From: Ophiodon elongatus
Taxonomy: Eukaryota > Chordata > Actinopteri > Perciformes > Hexagrammidae
Direction of reading: 5' to 3'
Assembly: GCA_016806645.1 (NCBI GenBank)
Contig: JACSYO010002166.1
Coordinates: 2,694,496-2,758,495 of the forward strand
Length of the DNA stretch: 64,000 nucleotides
Shown here: positions 33,187 to 46,600 of the stretch, piece after piece
How the letters are laid out: each line of letters starts with the position of its first letter
Numbering within the stretch: position 1 is the stretch's first letter
Translations under genes and position numbers: made by a program
Notes under the pieces: model-generated
What the model saw: the letters and a program-made list of their open reading frames with translations, nothing else
Told to the model about the DNA's origin: nothing
Database searches by the model: none

Positions 33187-33252
33187 GATCATGGCAGGAC
33201 GTCAACCTAGAAACCTCAAAGACCTGGCTGCTTCTCATGAAGGCTTCTTGAG
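33187..33252 (+). other. Orphan exon-like segment with canonical splice sites
   Basis: A 66-base segment preceded by a pyrimidine-rich acceptor (cacctccccctgtag) and followed by a consensus donor (G|GTGAGTAA). One frame is open throughout and contains an ATG (33191-33193); the 21 residues read from it match no family I know. It could be a non-coding RNA exon, an exon of an unrecognised gene on the plus strand, or chance. Local GC content is raised (33050-33250). Confidence 0.3.
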
Positions 33253-34640
33253 GTGAGTAAACCGTCATGGCACATGTTTTGAGTGGATTAACAAGACTGA
33301 CAGAATAAGCACGGACTATCTTTCAATATCACATGTCTGATTTGATTGGGCAGCTAAGAGAATACCAAAAACGAGAAAGAGCATGCTCAGATTCTTCACG
33401 AGCGTGTTAGACCCGTGTTAGAGTGTATATTCTTCATATTTCAGTTTCTCGGATGCAACTTTGTACCTTTGGGGTAGTTTATATACTCCTTTTCAGTTGC
33501 GAAAGCAATTACATTTTGAGAAATTAAAGTATCCTGCACCACACTGTTTGATTATCCTAAACAATGATCGGTAGGTACATGTATATAATGGCCGCCTAAC
33601 ACCAGAGGACACACTAAGGTTATGTGCACAAAAACTTGCCAGGTTTATGAAAGTCGCTGCCAATTAATGTCTGAGTCATGTCCTACTATAATTCACAATA
33701 TGACAGTCAAACAGACTCCAGTGGCGATCGGTACACTTACTCATGAAGACATAAAGGGGTAGCTTATGAATAAATCTTTATGAAATCCCTTTCCCTTTTT
33801 TGTTTTTTCGTTTTCTGCAGACACCTTTAAAATAAAGGGTAACTAACTAGAGTACTAACAGTAATACACAATTTGATGAATTCACAAGGACCTTTTTTTC
33901 TCCACGACCAACTTCCACTTTTGCATGACACACCTGTGTTCTGCAGAGTAGTGAACCGCGTACTGTAGCTCCACAATCCTCTAAAATGTGCACGCACTAA
34001 TTGAAATAAAAGTCACACCTAACGGCTGTCACTCGGGGCGGCTTAGGCAAACTGGATTTCTAGGCTGCTGAAGAACCAACAGACAGACAGACAGACGATG
34101 TAACATTTTGTCTGTGAGCTGGCTGATACTGGCAGCCTGTGATGTTCCAGATGGAGGCAAGTTTCCCTTCCAGCAGTCAGTCAGTCTTGGCTGCGTGCCA
34201 CCTGTGAGTCAGGTAGGGCAAGTGAGGACAGCTTGGCAACAATGCACTGCGATACACGAGCCCAGGAAATGCTGTAGGATTTAAAAGAGCAGCTCTGCCC
34301 TAGATCAGGAATAATAATTGAAATACTGTATTTCTCAAACACTTCACACATACAACAAAATCAGGTAATGTAATTAAGCTATAAGGTAGTATACCAGCAT
34401 TTTCTTTTTTGTCTTTTCATGATATTGTTTCCTTTTTTTTGCGTCCGAATGTCGTGGCCTACACTGGGATTAGGGTGTCATAGAAGCGGAAAACATTCTG
34501 GCTTCACACCAGAACCCCAGCAGTCACACTGGCAGATATCCAAGTGTAACTGATCATACTTTGGTCATAAACAAACATCCCATACCACAGATCATAGGAT
34601 CCTGTAGGAGCCAAACAGCCACTTTAATGTCATGACATGT

Positions 34641-34642
<2 letters not shown>

Positions 34643-34680
<38 letters not shown>
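34643..34680. repeat. Microsatellite (CT)19
   Basis: Thirty-eight bases of perfect CT dinucleotide. Confidence 0.97.
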
Positions 34681-34681
<1 letters not shown>

Positions 34682-36794
34682 AGCTACCTGTTAGTGATGG
34701 TGCTAACATATTCCCAAACAGAAAACACTTAGATAACAGCGTCAACAGAATGACACCCTGGCTGCAGGTTCACTTTGGGTCATGGTTAATATGTGGAAAG
34801 ATAGAGAGGCAGAAATTGCTTTGATAATCTTTCATTATCACTGAGGTCACAGCACATTATACTGCTCTACTTAGAGCAGATTGGCAGCTGCACTATTGAG
34901 CCTGATTCCCCACCAGGCTGCAGAAGACACTGTTGTAAAAACACATGCGGCACCACATTAGCTTTTGTACGTTTGGTATTATATTGACATTTATCCCAAT
35001 AATAATACATATAGTATATCTATATAATAATCTATTTTTAGTAATGCTTATCTGTTGTTTATTCCTATTAAATGTGGTAGGGATGAGGAGGAGAATACAG
35101 ACTGCTAGCCACAGTCAAATGACTGGTGGAGGTGCAGAAAGAGACACTGGGGATGAGGCTGCAGGTATAGGAGGGTGCATGTTTAGTAAAGACAATAGCA
35201 ATATGGCAGTGTGCGGCAGAAAGGAGTGAAAGCAGAGCCAACATTAGACATTTATATAGGGTACATGGTATATATAATGTCTAAATAAGCAGCCAATAGT
35301 AAATAAATGCTGAAATGTTATCTAGATAATGTAACGTATAGAGGGAATTAAGTAAACTGATGATTTCACTGCTGTTTCACTGATGTGTAGATATACAGAC
35401 CAAGAGCAAAGGTCTCTAAACTCACTGAGAAAGGAGCACATTGAGTTATCTTCAGGGCCTCCAGCTGTGCTGGAATGAATAGGACAGCTCATAAAAGAAA
35501 CTTTGTGGTGTGGAGATACATGTGATCGTATTAACTCTTCAGACATCAGAGGACAGAATGATGGTAAACATAATAACCATAAGCCATAAGTATGGCAATT
35601 GTTAAATTAAAAACTTTCATGTGATAAATAACCATAAAATGATCGTAACTAGAACTCTTTCAACTCTAAGAAGATGGCTAAAACAACTAAATGTAAATGT
35701 GTTTGGCAATTATGCCTTTTTATTGGATAGAGAAGAGTAAATGTCTTAACCACCAGGCCTCAGGGGTTCCCTAATAGTAACTTTTGTTGCCTAGTTTTAG
35801 TGTGGTGTTATAACATTTTAGGTTTTTGCATGCTTATTAGATACAATGGCTCGCACAAAACTATTACAAACTCTGTATCCACCGAGATGGTAAGCTTAGA
35901 TGGTAACTATTCATACGTTTTACACTGTTAAGAATGAGAGGGACGTGGTTTTACAAGAAACTCTTTATGTACAGTGTATATGCTGAAATTAGACAGGGCA
36001 GAAGATAATAATTGCTGATTTATTGATGGTTTTGCACACAGTTGATGCTGACATCAGTCGTGTTGCACGAGGACCATAAATGTTCAAATACCATCAAAGT
36101 ACGGTCGTCCCTCTTCACCTCCCCTCCTTTAATGGAGTGAAGGAGAGGGGATGTTACAACATTCTAACTAATTCTACGTACTTCAGGCCAACTGTGTAGT
36201 CCAGGGATAATTTCCCTCAGCAGAGTTACCTCGGGACAAGGCAAAAGAGCTTGTGTAAATGTCTCTGGGAAACAAGGAATGTCTGGTTTCCCCGAAATCA
36301 CATCCTTCCGAAATCACACTCACTTGTTTGCAATTGGCCTTCCGCTCACCAATCCTTTGTGCCTCACGGCTTCACCTTCACCTCGGGTAACATCAAGATT
36401 TAATACTCTCTCTGCACCGGGAGATAAGCTACTACGGCCAACTGTTACAGACATACAAGGCCAACGACGTCAAAACAAAAACACTCTCATTACTGCAACA
36501 GGAAGTAATCCATAAAGCGCGTGTTGTAATAAAAAAAAAATAGGTTGATCCTTTTGTTTGCTACTTCTGAGAAAATCCGAAAATCTTAATTTCTACCTAT
36601 GAAGATGCTTCACATGCTCACGTCACTTTCCCAAATGCAATCGGCTCATTGCAAGAGAAAGACAGACTGTCTATTTTAATTGTTTGGAACTCCATTAAAC
36701 TGATTGATGACATTGTTTAGAGTACGCATGCAGGAGTTCACTTCATGAAATGAAAAAAGGGATTTAAGACAATTGCCCGGTGTGCTTTATTATT

Positions 36795-37020
36795 GATTAA
36801 ACTATTTATTTTCTTGATTGTCTGATTCATTGTTTTGTATATGAGACCGAGGTAGCATCTTAACATTTCTTGTTGTGTTATTCCAACAACCCAAAGGTAT
36901 TCATTTTACTATCATATTTGACAGAGAAAAGCTGCAAATAATGTTAAAGAAGGTGAGAAATGACTGAAACAGTCAATCGGTTACGAACAATATTTTCAAT
37001 ATCATTTTATTTCAGCTCTA
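36795..37020 (+). repeat. Copy of the common teleost dispersed repeat (same family as 7842-8113)
   Basis: Contains acccaaaggtattcatttta, ctatcatatttgacagagaa and aagctgcaaat in the family's order. It ends in atatcattttatttcagctc, as family members do. Confidence 0.6.
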
Positions 37021-37199
37021 CTTCAATGTTAGTTGTTATGTTATGTTGTTATGTATTTTTTTTAAAACCTGATGAATCTTAAAGAATATATTGTCATGGT
37101 CATGATGATGATGATGGCTAAAAATTGTAAAATAAAATCTGTACAACAGTATATCATTCATACTTGAGAACAAAACATAATATCACAGAATGCGGCAAC

Positions 37200-37222
37200 T
37201 ATACATATATATATATATATAT
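37200..37222. repeat. Short (TA)n tract
   Basis: About 22 bases of alternating T and A. Confidence 0.9.
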
Positions 37223-37904
37223 AGAAATGGAATGAAGACATTAAACCTTTCATATTAAAATAGATAGTTAATTATTGAAACTTATTTTTCTGTGCAACAG
37301 TTCTAGATACTGAAGCACGGTGACATGTTGGAGTTTTGTTTCTGGTAAACACTGATGGCAAACATCTGTCCTTACCCACAGAAGAGCCCCATCGTATTGG
37401 ACCTCTTAAAATGACTTCACAGTGAGATTCAGGTTGCTGTCGCATACGATCTTTCATGCCAGGTTGCTGCTCGAAGCCAGTGAGAAACACTTGTTCATTG
37501 CAGCGTATGTGACGGACTGATTACTGTGCTTATTTTAGCTTTGGTTGAGATATGGATGTTTGTGTTGCTGAATGCAATCATAGATGAAATACTTGAAACC
37601 TGCAGGATGAATGCTACAAGTGGTTTTGCAGATGGTATTCTCTGCATTATGGTTATGGACCACGGTAAGTAAATGTCCATTTCCAGGTATCTGGCTCCAT
37701 CTAGTGTTCAAAGCAGCATACTGCTAAAGTAGCGACTTGACATTATTGTTTAATGCATTAAACCAAATTAAGAATGCACTTATTGCTATACTTGTCTTAT
37801 TCTCCCTGTTAAAGCAAATGGACTCTATTTTATATAATGTAGTATACAAGTATGTTTTAAAATAGTAATTTAAGATGTCAAGTAAAGCCAAAATGGATGC
37901 ATGG

Positions 37905-40467
37905 TTGAAAATATATATTCAAATAATCTCTTTATTCATCCTATATAGTTGTACACCACTAAAGACAGTGATAGGAGCACACAACGGGCATGAACATTTG
38001 TCAGTTATATAGAGGAGGGAGGAAACTTTGCAGATTTTCATAATAAAAATAAGAACATTTTCTAACTCCTTGTGACAATGAAAATACATCCAAAACTGGA
38101 GAAATAAGACGGTATGTGCCAGATTGACTTCTTTCACTTGCTATTGATGTTTTATTCTGTACAGAGGGACAATTTGTACAAAATTAATCTAGATATATAA
38201 CACTACATGAAACAAGGTAAATCATATATACAATATTAAATGAATCATATAGTACAGGTCACATACAAAAGGACACTTTAAGTTATCATGTTTTGGAAAT
38301 AATATGTGAAATTAAAAGATCTGCTAAGATCCTGCAGAAAGAGAACAAGCCACCGAATCATTTTTAAATCATCTCTTGTTATCACGGACGACTTGTTTTT
38401 TTCAGCACTAAAATAAACCTCAAACATCTTTTGACTCAAACTCATAAAATCTATAAAACATCTCTCCCGGCAAGCCGGATTGTTTCATAAATGCAATGAA
38501 GTCGACAACAGAAATCCGTTTGGTGAATGGCATTCCTCCAGGGTAAAAGGTACATGTTTAACATGGTAGTTTTAATTTACATCTTTTTGCATTCAAGCAA
38601 ATACAGTATTAATACAGTTAACAAGCCAAGTCACAATGTCAGTTTATTATCAGCATCTGGCATTTTTGTGGCCATTTGATACCAGTCTTTCTCAGCGTTG
38701 GGCATCCTGAATGACCAGGACAAACAAGAACAAAAAAACCTGACATCCACACTACTTAACCTCCAGAGACAAGACAAAGAAATACAACACATCAAATATG
38801 AAGAAATCTAGCAGACCTCCTTAGTTTAAACAATGGTACTGACTGGAAGATATTTTCCAACTTTTAAACCGCTTCCTCACTGAGAAAGATAACCGCTCAA
38901 ATTAGGAACGGTAGCACCGCGAGCATGCCACGCCTTTAAATGTTAAGGAAGTCATCTTTTTGGTAGCTTTCATCAAGTCATGTTTGTGTTAATCGTTTAA
39001 TGTCGGTGTGTTAATAGCTACTGAAGTTACCAGCGCTAAAATTTGATAATAAATTAATCATTTCTATTTTTAATTAGAGGACATTAAATCCGTTAGAGCA
39101 GACACTGCCAGTACACCTCCCTGCTCTTTAAAAAGAAAAAGAAAAATTAGCTATGATCGTAACTTAGAGCTGCTAAAAGCCATCAGTGAGTGGAGTTTTT
39201 AGGGGTTGAGATGGTACAGATCTGTTCCACCACTCACATTCAACAAAAAACTAATCTCTCAATATATTTCCTTTACAAAGATAATCATCCCTATTTATTT
39301 TACAGTATATATATATATAAAACCCACCAGTCACCTTGAACACCTCACAGCTGCGCTCTCTTCTTTCTAATTCAGTATGCAGCCAGTATATGCAACTGAG
39401 GGCTCACCTTGCTTCATCCAAGCCCTGGATGTTTGCTTCTGCAACTTCGGTAGCAAATACTAACAGCGTTTACTCAGGTGCATCATTATATACAGTAAGT
39501 ACCATTGTTTGAACTGTCTAGTCATCACTATGGTCTGGTTTTCAAATATTGCCAATGAACTTAAGGAGAGCAAGCATATAAAAGAGTTGCATATGGCACG
39601 AAACAATAAAATGGAAAGTGTCTGATGTCCACAGGACAGCTTCCTCTTTCCTCGCCACCTTTCCTGGACATTGCAAGGCTAAGGACGAGTCTCAGTTTGG
39701 TCTGGTGTGCTAAACAAAAAAAAAAAAAAAAACAGCCAAAAAAAACTTTCAAAACACCAGTGACCAAAAACAAAGGCAGGTGTCCTTGTTGAAGTCACAG
39801 ATAAAAACATGAAAGAAACAGACATACGGAACACAACAGTCTTGGCACTGACAAGATGTCCGTTAGATTGAGCAAAAAAAAAAAAAAAAAAAAAAAATAT
39901 CAAGAAAACATACAACGGATGACAGGAAAGTCTCGTCTTTCGTCTGACCAACAGGTTCTGATTTTGTTCTGTTTGACAGAAAAGAAAACCAAGAAACGAT
40001 CCTTAGACAGTGAGTCATACAGTTCCTATGTTTCCACGTCCAATCCATTGTGTTTGGAATGAAGGAACCAGCTTTGTGGCATCCGTACTCCCAGGTTCCA
40101 CATCTACAGTGAATGCACAGGGGGGATGGAAGGAGAAAGCAAGGTAAGAGGAACCTATGGGGGAAAATAAATCGGGGAACACAATCAATGTGGCGAGGGC
40201 TAAAAGACACACAATACACTCTCCCGCTCCTCTCCAAATAAAGAAAAAAACCTGAGAAAGCAGAAATCTGAGGGAGGAGGATACAGGGCTTCTGCACTGG
40301 GGCAGCAGGAATGAAGGACAACTGAGACTTCTGGGTAAACTGAAGGTGGGAGGAGGCATGGAAATCCCAACATTGCCAGTGTAATTCTGGCGCCTGGGCG
40401 AAGAGGGTGTCCATGGCTGTCGAGGGTAAAAGGGGCAGTTGAACAAAGAGTCGGCAGGTGGCGGGAC
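37905..40467 (-). other. ppp2r5c: ppp2r5c 3' UTR (inferred extent)
   Basis: Non-coding sequence after the stop. AATAAA signals on the minus strand lie at 38151-38156 and 37931-37936, giving 3' UTRs of about 2.3-2.55 kb. It includes poly-A/poly-T runs at 39716-39731 and 39874-39897. No reading frame is credible; the C-rich and F-rich frames at 39.7-40.4 kb come from these runs and UTR composition. Confidence 0.5.
38151..38156 (-). promoter_or_regulatory. Poly(A) signal AATAAA, candidate for ppp2r5c
   Basis: AGAATAAAAC on the minus strand, 2.3 kb after the stop codon. A second AATAAA is at 37931-37936. Which one is used cannot be told from sequence. Confidence 0.4.
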
Positions 40468-40602
40468 CTAGAGTCCATCATGGGTGATCAACATGTCTTC
40501 AGCTCTGCGGTGGGACTCCAAGGCTTTTGTGGTGTAGATATCCTGAGGCAACTCAGATTTGCGTCGCACCATAGGCCGCTCTTTCCGCTGCTCATGCTGC
40601 AA
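40468..40602 (-). CDS. ppp2r5c: ppp2r5c last coding exon (14) and stop
   Basis: Begins LQHEQRKERPMVRRKSELPQ and ends in TAG at 40468-40470, 44 residues. Acceptor GACAG. RRKSELPQD is the conserved C-terminal motif of B56 gamma and delta. Confidence 0.96.
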   Translation of the reverse strand: MQHEQRKERPMVRRKSELPQDIYTTKALESHRRAEDMLITHDGL

Positions 40603-43600
40603 CTGTCAGATTGAGCGGGGAGAGGAGGAGAAAGTTGGGCTTAAATATAACGTTTAACATCGTCATCTCCTGTCAACATGTCAAAGTGTCCCTGTTCTGA
40701 TCATATCTCTGAGATGAAGCGTGACAGCATGAGCACAATTCAGTTACATTCATCAAAATCTAATTTACAGAGGGGAACCAAAACTAAGCGAGTTAAAACA
40801 TGGCATACTGAGCCAGCCATATCTGGACGAAGATTTAACTTTAAATTAAATACACAACAACATATATTTATGTGTGTGTTCATTATTAAATAAAGAAGAC
40901 AGTATTAGGTTAGTAATTATATAAATACATTGTCACAAACATAAATTAATCAATAAATTAACCAAATAATTGACTTATTGTTCCACAAAGAAAGATATTA
41001 ATTTAATAACACTGTTATCCCCCCCAAATGTATTTTATAAATGTCACTTTTCATGACTGTGATGTGGTCACCAGTCTTCATAAAAATGATTAATTAACAT
41101 TTCAAAATATTGGGTTGAGTTTTAATAATTTAACAGATTATTTATGACAGATTATTGGTCCAGCCACACTGAAGGGTTACATTCACTGGAGAAAAAAATA
41201 TTGGCTCTGTTTTTCTGAATTAACCTGATTATTATCATCATCTCGGGGGGGAAAAAAATCTGCATGGAATTCGGTTGCTGCTGCTAATCAGCCTGACAAA
41301 GCAACTAAGCCCGTCTTAGTTCAGTGTAAGGGAGAAACATGAATTCACGAGATGTAAAGTTGTATTTTTCTGTTTCGGTGAAAGAATGTTTCCTTTATTG
41401 ACAAATTGGTACATTTGGCAAAGCTGGCCAGGCTACACAGCGGGAGGGATCAGCTTTCTGGGTCAATATAGCACGCACTGGGGAATTTATTTCTTCAGTG
41501 GACTACATTTACCATCAGCACTGATTGGACATCCACATAAAAAGGAATGCTATCTTCCGTTGTCTCAAACTGGATTAAAACTAAAATTGGCTGAACACGT
41601 TCGCTTCCATGAAATCAAGTTCTCAGGTAAAGGAGAGCCTCTCTCTCTCTCTCTCTCGAGGTTTTTAGGCAATGTTGTTAATTCAGAAAAACAGAGCACA
41701 GATTTCTTTCCCACATTTTCTCAGTTAATTCTCAAGTGAATGCATTACACATATAGACACTTCACAAAATATATTACGGTGGTTTAATTTGTTCATAATT
41801 GCTTATTTATTAAGATAATACTGAACACTTTGGGGCTTCATACTACTTAGACAACATGCAAGGGGCACACAAAAAAAAGAAAGCTCTTGATTCCAGTGTT
41901 CAGTCCAAGGTCAAATTTGTTTCCACATTTTATAAAAGTAGGTTGATTTATAAATCTAGCAAAACAAAAAAAACACAAAGACTAGAATTTATACAGGAAG
42001 TAAACAATGATAATTTATATAGTGCAAGTAGCTTCAATTAGAAGACTTTGCGAGCTTTGGTAACACACAGGCCTACTAATATAGAGTGATTAGAAGAAGA
42101 AAGATAAATAGACAGAGAAAGTCAGGTTTACCTGAGTGGCGCCCGCCTCAACTGTCTTTTTTAACCTCTGAACATCTTCTATCAAAGGGACATCCGTCTC
42201 CATTGCTACAGGACTATTGAGGTCAGAGGAATCAACATACATAAAGAACTATGTTGAAAAGAAAGAGAAACAAAAACAAAAACACAAAAGGATGGAGAAA
42301 AGACTTTCAGTCGCATGCAAAGAAGAATGAATCAAGAGGCTCTGAACCGATTCAAATTTGCAGCTCTGATATGTACTATTAATCAGTTTCATATGCTTTA
42401 GTTTAGGTGTAGAATCAAAAGGATTGAACACAGTTTCACAATTGAGTTATTGGGGATTTAAGTGTGGGCTATGAAAAAGCAACTGTGTCAAACAATTAGT
42501 TATTTAGTTACGCTCATCAGTTGCTGTTCACACTAAACTAAACCTTTTACGGCAGATTAATGTTGATCTGTTTGGATTGAAAATTGTAATTTCTTGCACA
42601 TTTAAAGCAATAGTTTAACATTTTGGGAATTATGCTCATTTGCCGAGAGTCGGATGAGGAGATGGATCGTGTCTGTACTGTAAATACTGTACGCGTCTGT
42701 AGCTTAGCTTAGCACAGACTGGTAGCAAGGGGGAAACAGCTAGCACGGCTCTGGAACAAAAATCGGTATACCAGCCCATTTAAGCTCAATAATTAAAATG
42801 TTCTAAGCATTAATCTTGTGTGTTTAATGCGTACAAAAAAACAAAATGTAACTACATCAACCGTTGTTTTACTGTTGGGGTTTTTATGTGTTGGACTATT
42901 TCTCGGCCAGTTTTTGTGCTAAGCTAAGCTAGCTGGCTGCTGATTGTAACTTTCTAATTTATCATAAAGACATGAGAGTGGAATCAATCTTTTCATTTAA
43001 CTCTCAGAAAGAAACTGAATGAGCGCAATCCCCAAAATGTCGAACTATTCCTTAAATGCCCAACACTGAAGTAATATTGCACTTCAGTGGAATGCTAATA
43101 TCAGTTTTGGGGGGCGGGGATTTCTGGATAGTTACTCTTTGATTTAATCAACCATTTCTCCAGAGAGCATTTTAGAGCTGTCTGATTCAAGCATTCACCA
43201 CAACTAAGCACATTCTCATCAAGCTCTTTCCATCTTTAACAGCAGTGTAATTTAGAAAACATGAACTACCAATTCATATAGTGAACAAAATGAGTCCTTA
43301 AAGGGGCAATGTGTAACATGTGGCCAGGATTTTAGTCAAAGACATCCAAAAAAAATGAACTAGCATTATCAATAGAATGTTTACAGTGTTTACATTATGT
43401 TAAAAGAGGTCTATGTGTTGTGTTGCATTGTAGTTAGCTTTATTTTTTTTATTACCGTATGACTTGTATGGGCCTTATAGTAGAGGTGAAATGCTGCCCT
43501 CTGTTTCTTTAGAGCATGTGGCCAGACATTACACATCACATCTTTAACAGGATAAGATGGAAAGGGAACTACAATTCAACAACACAACTGGCTTACAGAA

Positions 43601-46600
43601 AACAAAAAAACACAGATTTCATAAAGATGAGTGCTACACACACTTCCACACTCTCTCTCTCACACTCACACACACACACACACACAGTGATAGAAAGGGA
43701 GGTTAGATGATTGCACACACTGCTCACCTGTGGATTTGACTTGGCGAGGTTCTCGATCTTGATCCAAGCCTCTTCACGTTCTTTTGACTTTGCCTTCTCT
43801 CTGTTGAACAAGCAAACCTCACGTCATGAGTACATCTGTTCCCCTCCACCGGTAAATGTGAAACCCGACACTCATTTAGCTGCTGTGTTAAGGCTGACAT
43901 TATGAGTCACTCAGAGATCATTGTAAAAGATTGACTGAGTGGGAGAAGAATCTCCGGAGCCTACTTGTTTTTCTCAGCCCTGAACTGCTGTGTGCAGTCA
44001 TCAAAGAGCTTCTGATTCATCTCCATGAAAAGCTTCAGCGCGTTGTAGATGAGGCCGTGGATGGTCCTGTGAGAGCACACGCACAGAAGTCGGTCAAGAG
44101 TCAAGTCTTTGTAAGCACAAGCGACATTACTGTAAAGGCCGCTTTTTACCCCCCAGCCAAATTTGACATTTGGTGAATAGCTAGAGCACCTGCAAATTAC
44201 TAACTGACAAAATGATTGCAAAAACATGAAAAGATCAACTGTCGGTTGAGACAGTTTTAACCATATTTAAAATCAGTGGCAAATCATAAAAGGGGTTGTT
44301 TTGGAACTTTTGCTTGAAAAACGACTTAAAATCGATTCATAAAATCATAAAAACAACTGCTGATTATTTTTCTGTTCATCAGCTAACTGATTGGCCGTTT
44401 CAGCTCTATAGTCAACATATTAAGAGATATTAAAGTAATTAAAAGTATTTTGCTGTGCCCTAAACCTAGTGAAGCGTTTCACTGATGCACACGAGAGTAC
44501 ATTCTGTGACCACGCTAAAATATCTACACATACTTGAGAGATATCACTAACGTGAGCCGCTGTGTCAGACTCGTGTTACATGCAGTGCGAAGTACGGCGC
44601 TTTGAAGGACATCGGTACAGCGTGTGTGGAGAGACTACGTCAGAGCATCTTACTTGTTCCAGTGGGTCTTAGAGTTGCGGTACAGAGCCGGGAACATAAT
44701 GGGCAGAATCTTTGCTGCGTTGTCGCTGATCAGACTCATGATGTACTCGTTGTTCCAGTAGTACAGAGCTCTCTCCGCCACCTACAGAAAACACCTCAGT
44801 CAGTCACGCACCGACAACTCCCCCCCCATCCCCCTCCCTCCCTCCCTCCCTCCCTCCCTCCACCACGTTAGGAAGGTACGGTTGTGATCACCGTTCGGTT
44901 ACCTGGAAGTGCGGGCTGGACACACACTTGGCCAACTGCCTGAAGAGAGGCTCCTGCACTTTAACAAACTCAGAGGGCTCGATGACGTCCAGGATCTCCT
45001 CCAGCTCGTTGAGGAACATCACTTCCTTGGGACTGTGAGTCTTCGGCCAGTACTTTAGTAAAGCCATCACCACCTGTTGGGATGATGAGGAGAGAAAATG
45101 ATAAGTGTTGAAGAAGCAGCTTTAAGGGTAAAAAAAAAAAAAAGGTCAAGAAACTGGACAAAACTTTTATTTTACTAATTCATAATCTTGAACAACAAAC
45201 CAAAAAAGGCCCAACACCAGCTTTTCATTTTAAAATCAATTTTAGCGTCACAAGGAGTTTTACCATGTTTTTTTGTTATTGTTTTTTTTTTTTTACATAC
45301 CGGCTCAGTAAGAGTGCTGTCCTTTTCCAAAAACTGCACCACGCAGTAGGCCAGCTGCAAAACAAAAAGCAATAATCATTAAACTGTCAAAAAAGTATTT
45401 CAATTTACCGGATGCAAGCTTAAAAGTAACACGGCGGGGGGAACGTTGATGCTTGAGGGACAGACCGGCTGGGACACGCATCACCAGTTTTTGACAAACC
45501 CTGCAGAATGACCGGCTGCTCTCACGAAAAAGAGAAGGCGTGTACTCAAAGCAGGTTTGGACAAGAATATTTAAACACATTTCAAATAATTGATGTGCTA
45601 TATGTCTCTCTTGCCATACAGCTCGACGAAAACTGAGTCAAGCTCATCGTGCATCGCTGCGTGTTCGACAAACTCACCTGTGGATGGTAGACACTGAGTG
45701 ATTTCACTTTGTGCAGAGGCAATAAAACCTTCAACAGAAATATCTTGTGCTCTTCCTTTAGTGGTAAGGCAAATCCATTGATTATACTGCGAAATAAACA
45801 AAAAGTACCATCAGAACAAATTAGGAAAAGTAGTCATGTTTTAACAGCTCGTATGGAATTAAATAGCTGATAGGTCAGAGGTTTCACATTTAGGACAAAA
45901 AAACTAAATGTAATGAAGTTTCATGGTTGACTATTATGAAAGAGAAGCATTGACTGCCATGTAAAAGTTGTATGAGAGCCACAAACAGCTGCATTCACCA
46001 AAGCTTGACATTTAAGCTAATGCCCGTACCTTCCAAGTATTTCCAGTAGTTCAGCTATACCATTATGGTGCTCTGTCTCATAGATAAACCTGAAAGGACA
46101 AGCAAAATACTCAGATTCTGATTACCAAACCAAAGACATTATTCATATGTTGACCATCATGCTGGGTATACATTGTTAAAAAATGAGCAGCGCAGCGGTA
46201 GACCTGCACTGACCTATAGAAAATGTTATTGATCTGTTTTCTGATGTATGCTCTCAGTCCCAGGAACTTTCCATAAATCCGGTGGAGGGTAGTTTTGAGG
46301 AAGTCTCTCTCTCTGGGATCCTCACTGTCAAATAGGTCTAGGAGCTACAATGCAAGAGAAGTGAAATGTTACCCATAATTAAAAATCACCACGCAAATTT
46401 GTTGAAATTGTTGTTGTTGGTTTTCAACTATACAGTCCGAGTTCTTACCTGCATAACAAATTTCTGGTCGATGTATTTCTTCGCTATGTTAGGCTGAAAG
46501 TCGGGCGATTCTAAAAACCTAAGGAAAAATTCATAGACGAGCTGCAACAGAAACAAGAAAAGAAAAAAAAACCACACACACACACACACAAGGAGTGAAT

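Larger units (their letters stand above)
33260..37900. other. Gene-poor DNA between the orphan exon and the ppp2r5c 3' end
   Basis: No supported gene. Contains ACAG repeats (34081-34096), a (CT)19 tract (34643-34680), a dispersed-repeat copy (36795-37020) and a short TA tract (37200-37222). Confidence 0.55.

Noticed and set aside
37690..37710. CTCF-like word ACACTAGATGGAGC on the minus strand near the ppp2r5c 3' end
   Set aside because: Two mismatches in core positions, so too weak to annotate. Its orientation relative to the 60.57-kb motif would be divergent, not a loop-forming convergent pair.
39679..40481. Overlapping 90-183 codon minus-strand frames
   Set aside because: They lie in the ppp2r5c 3' UTR and last exon, in non-coding frames, and are opened by poly-T runs. 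No domain seen.
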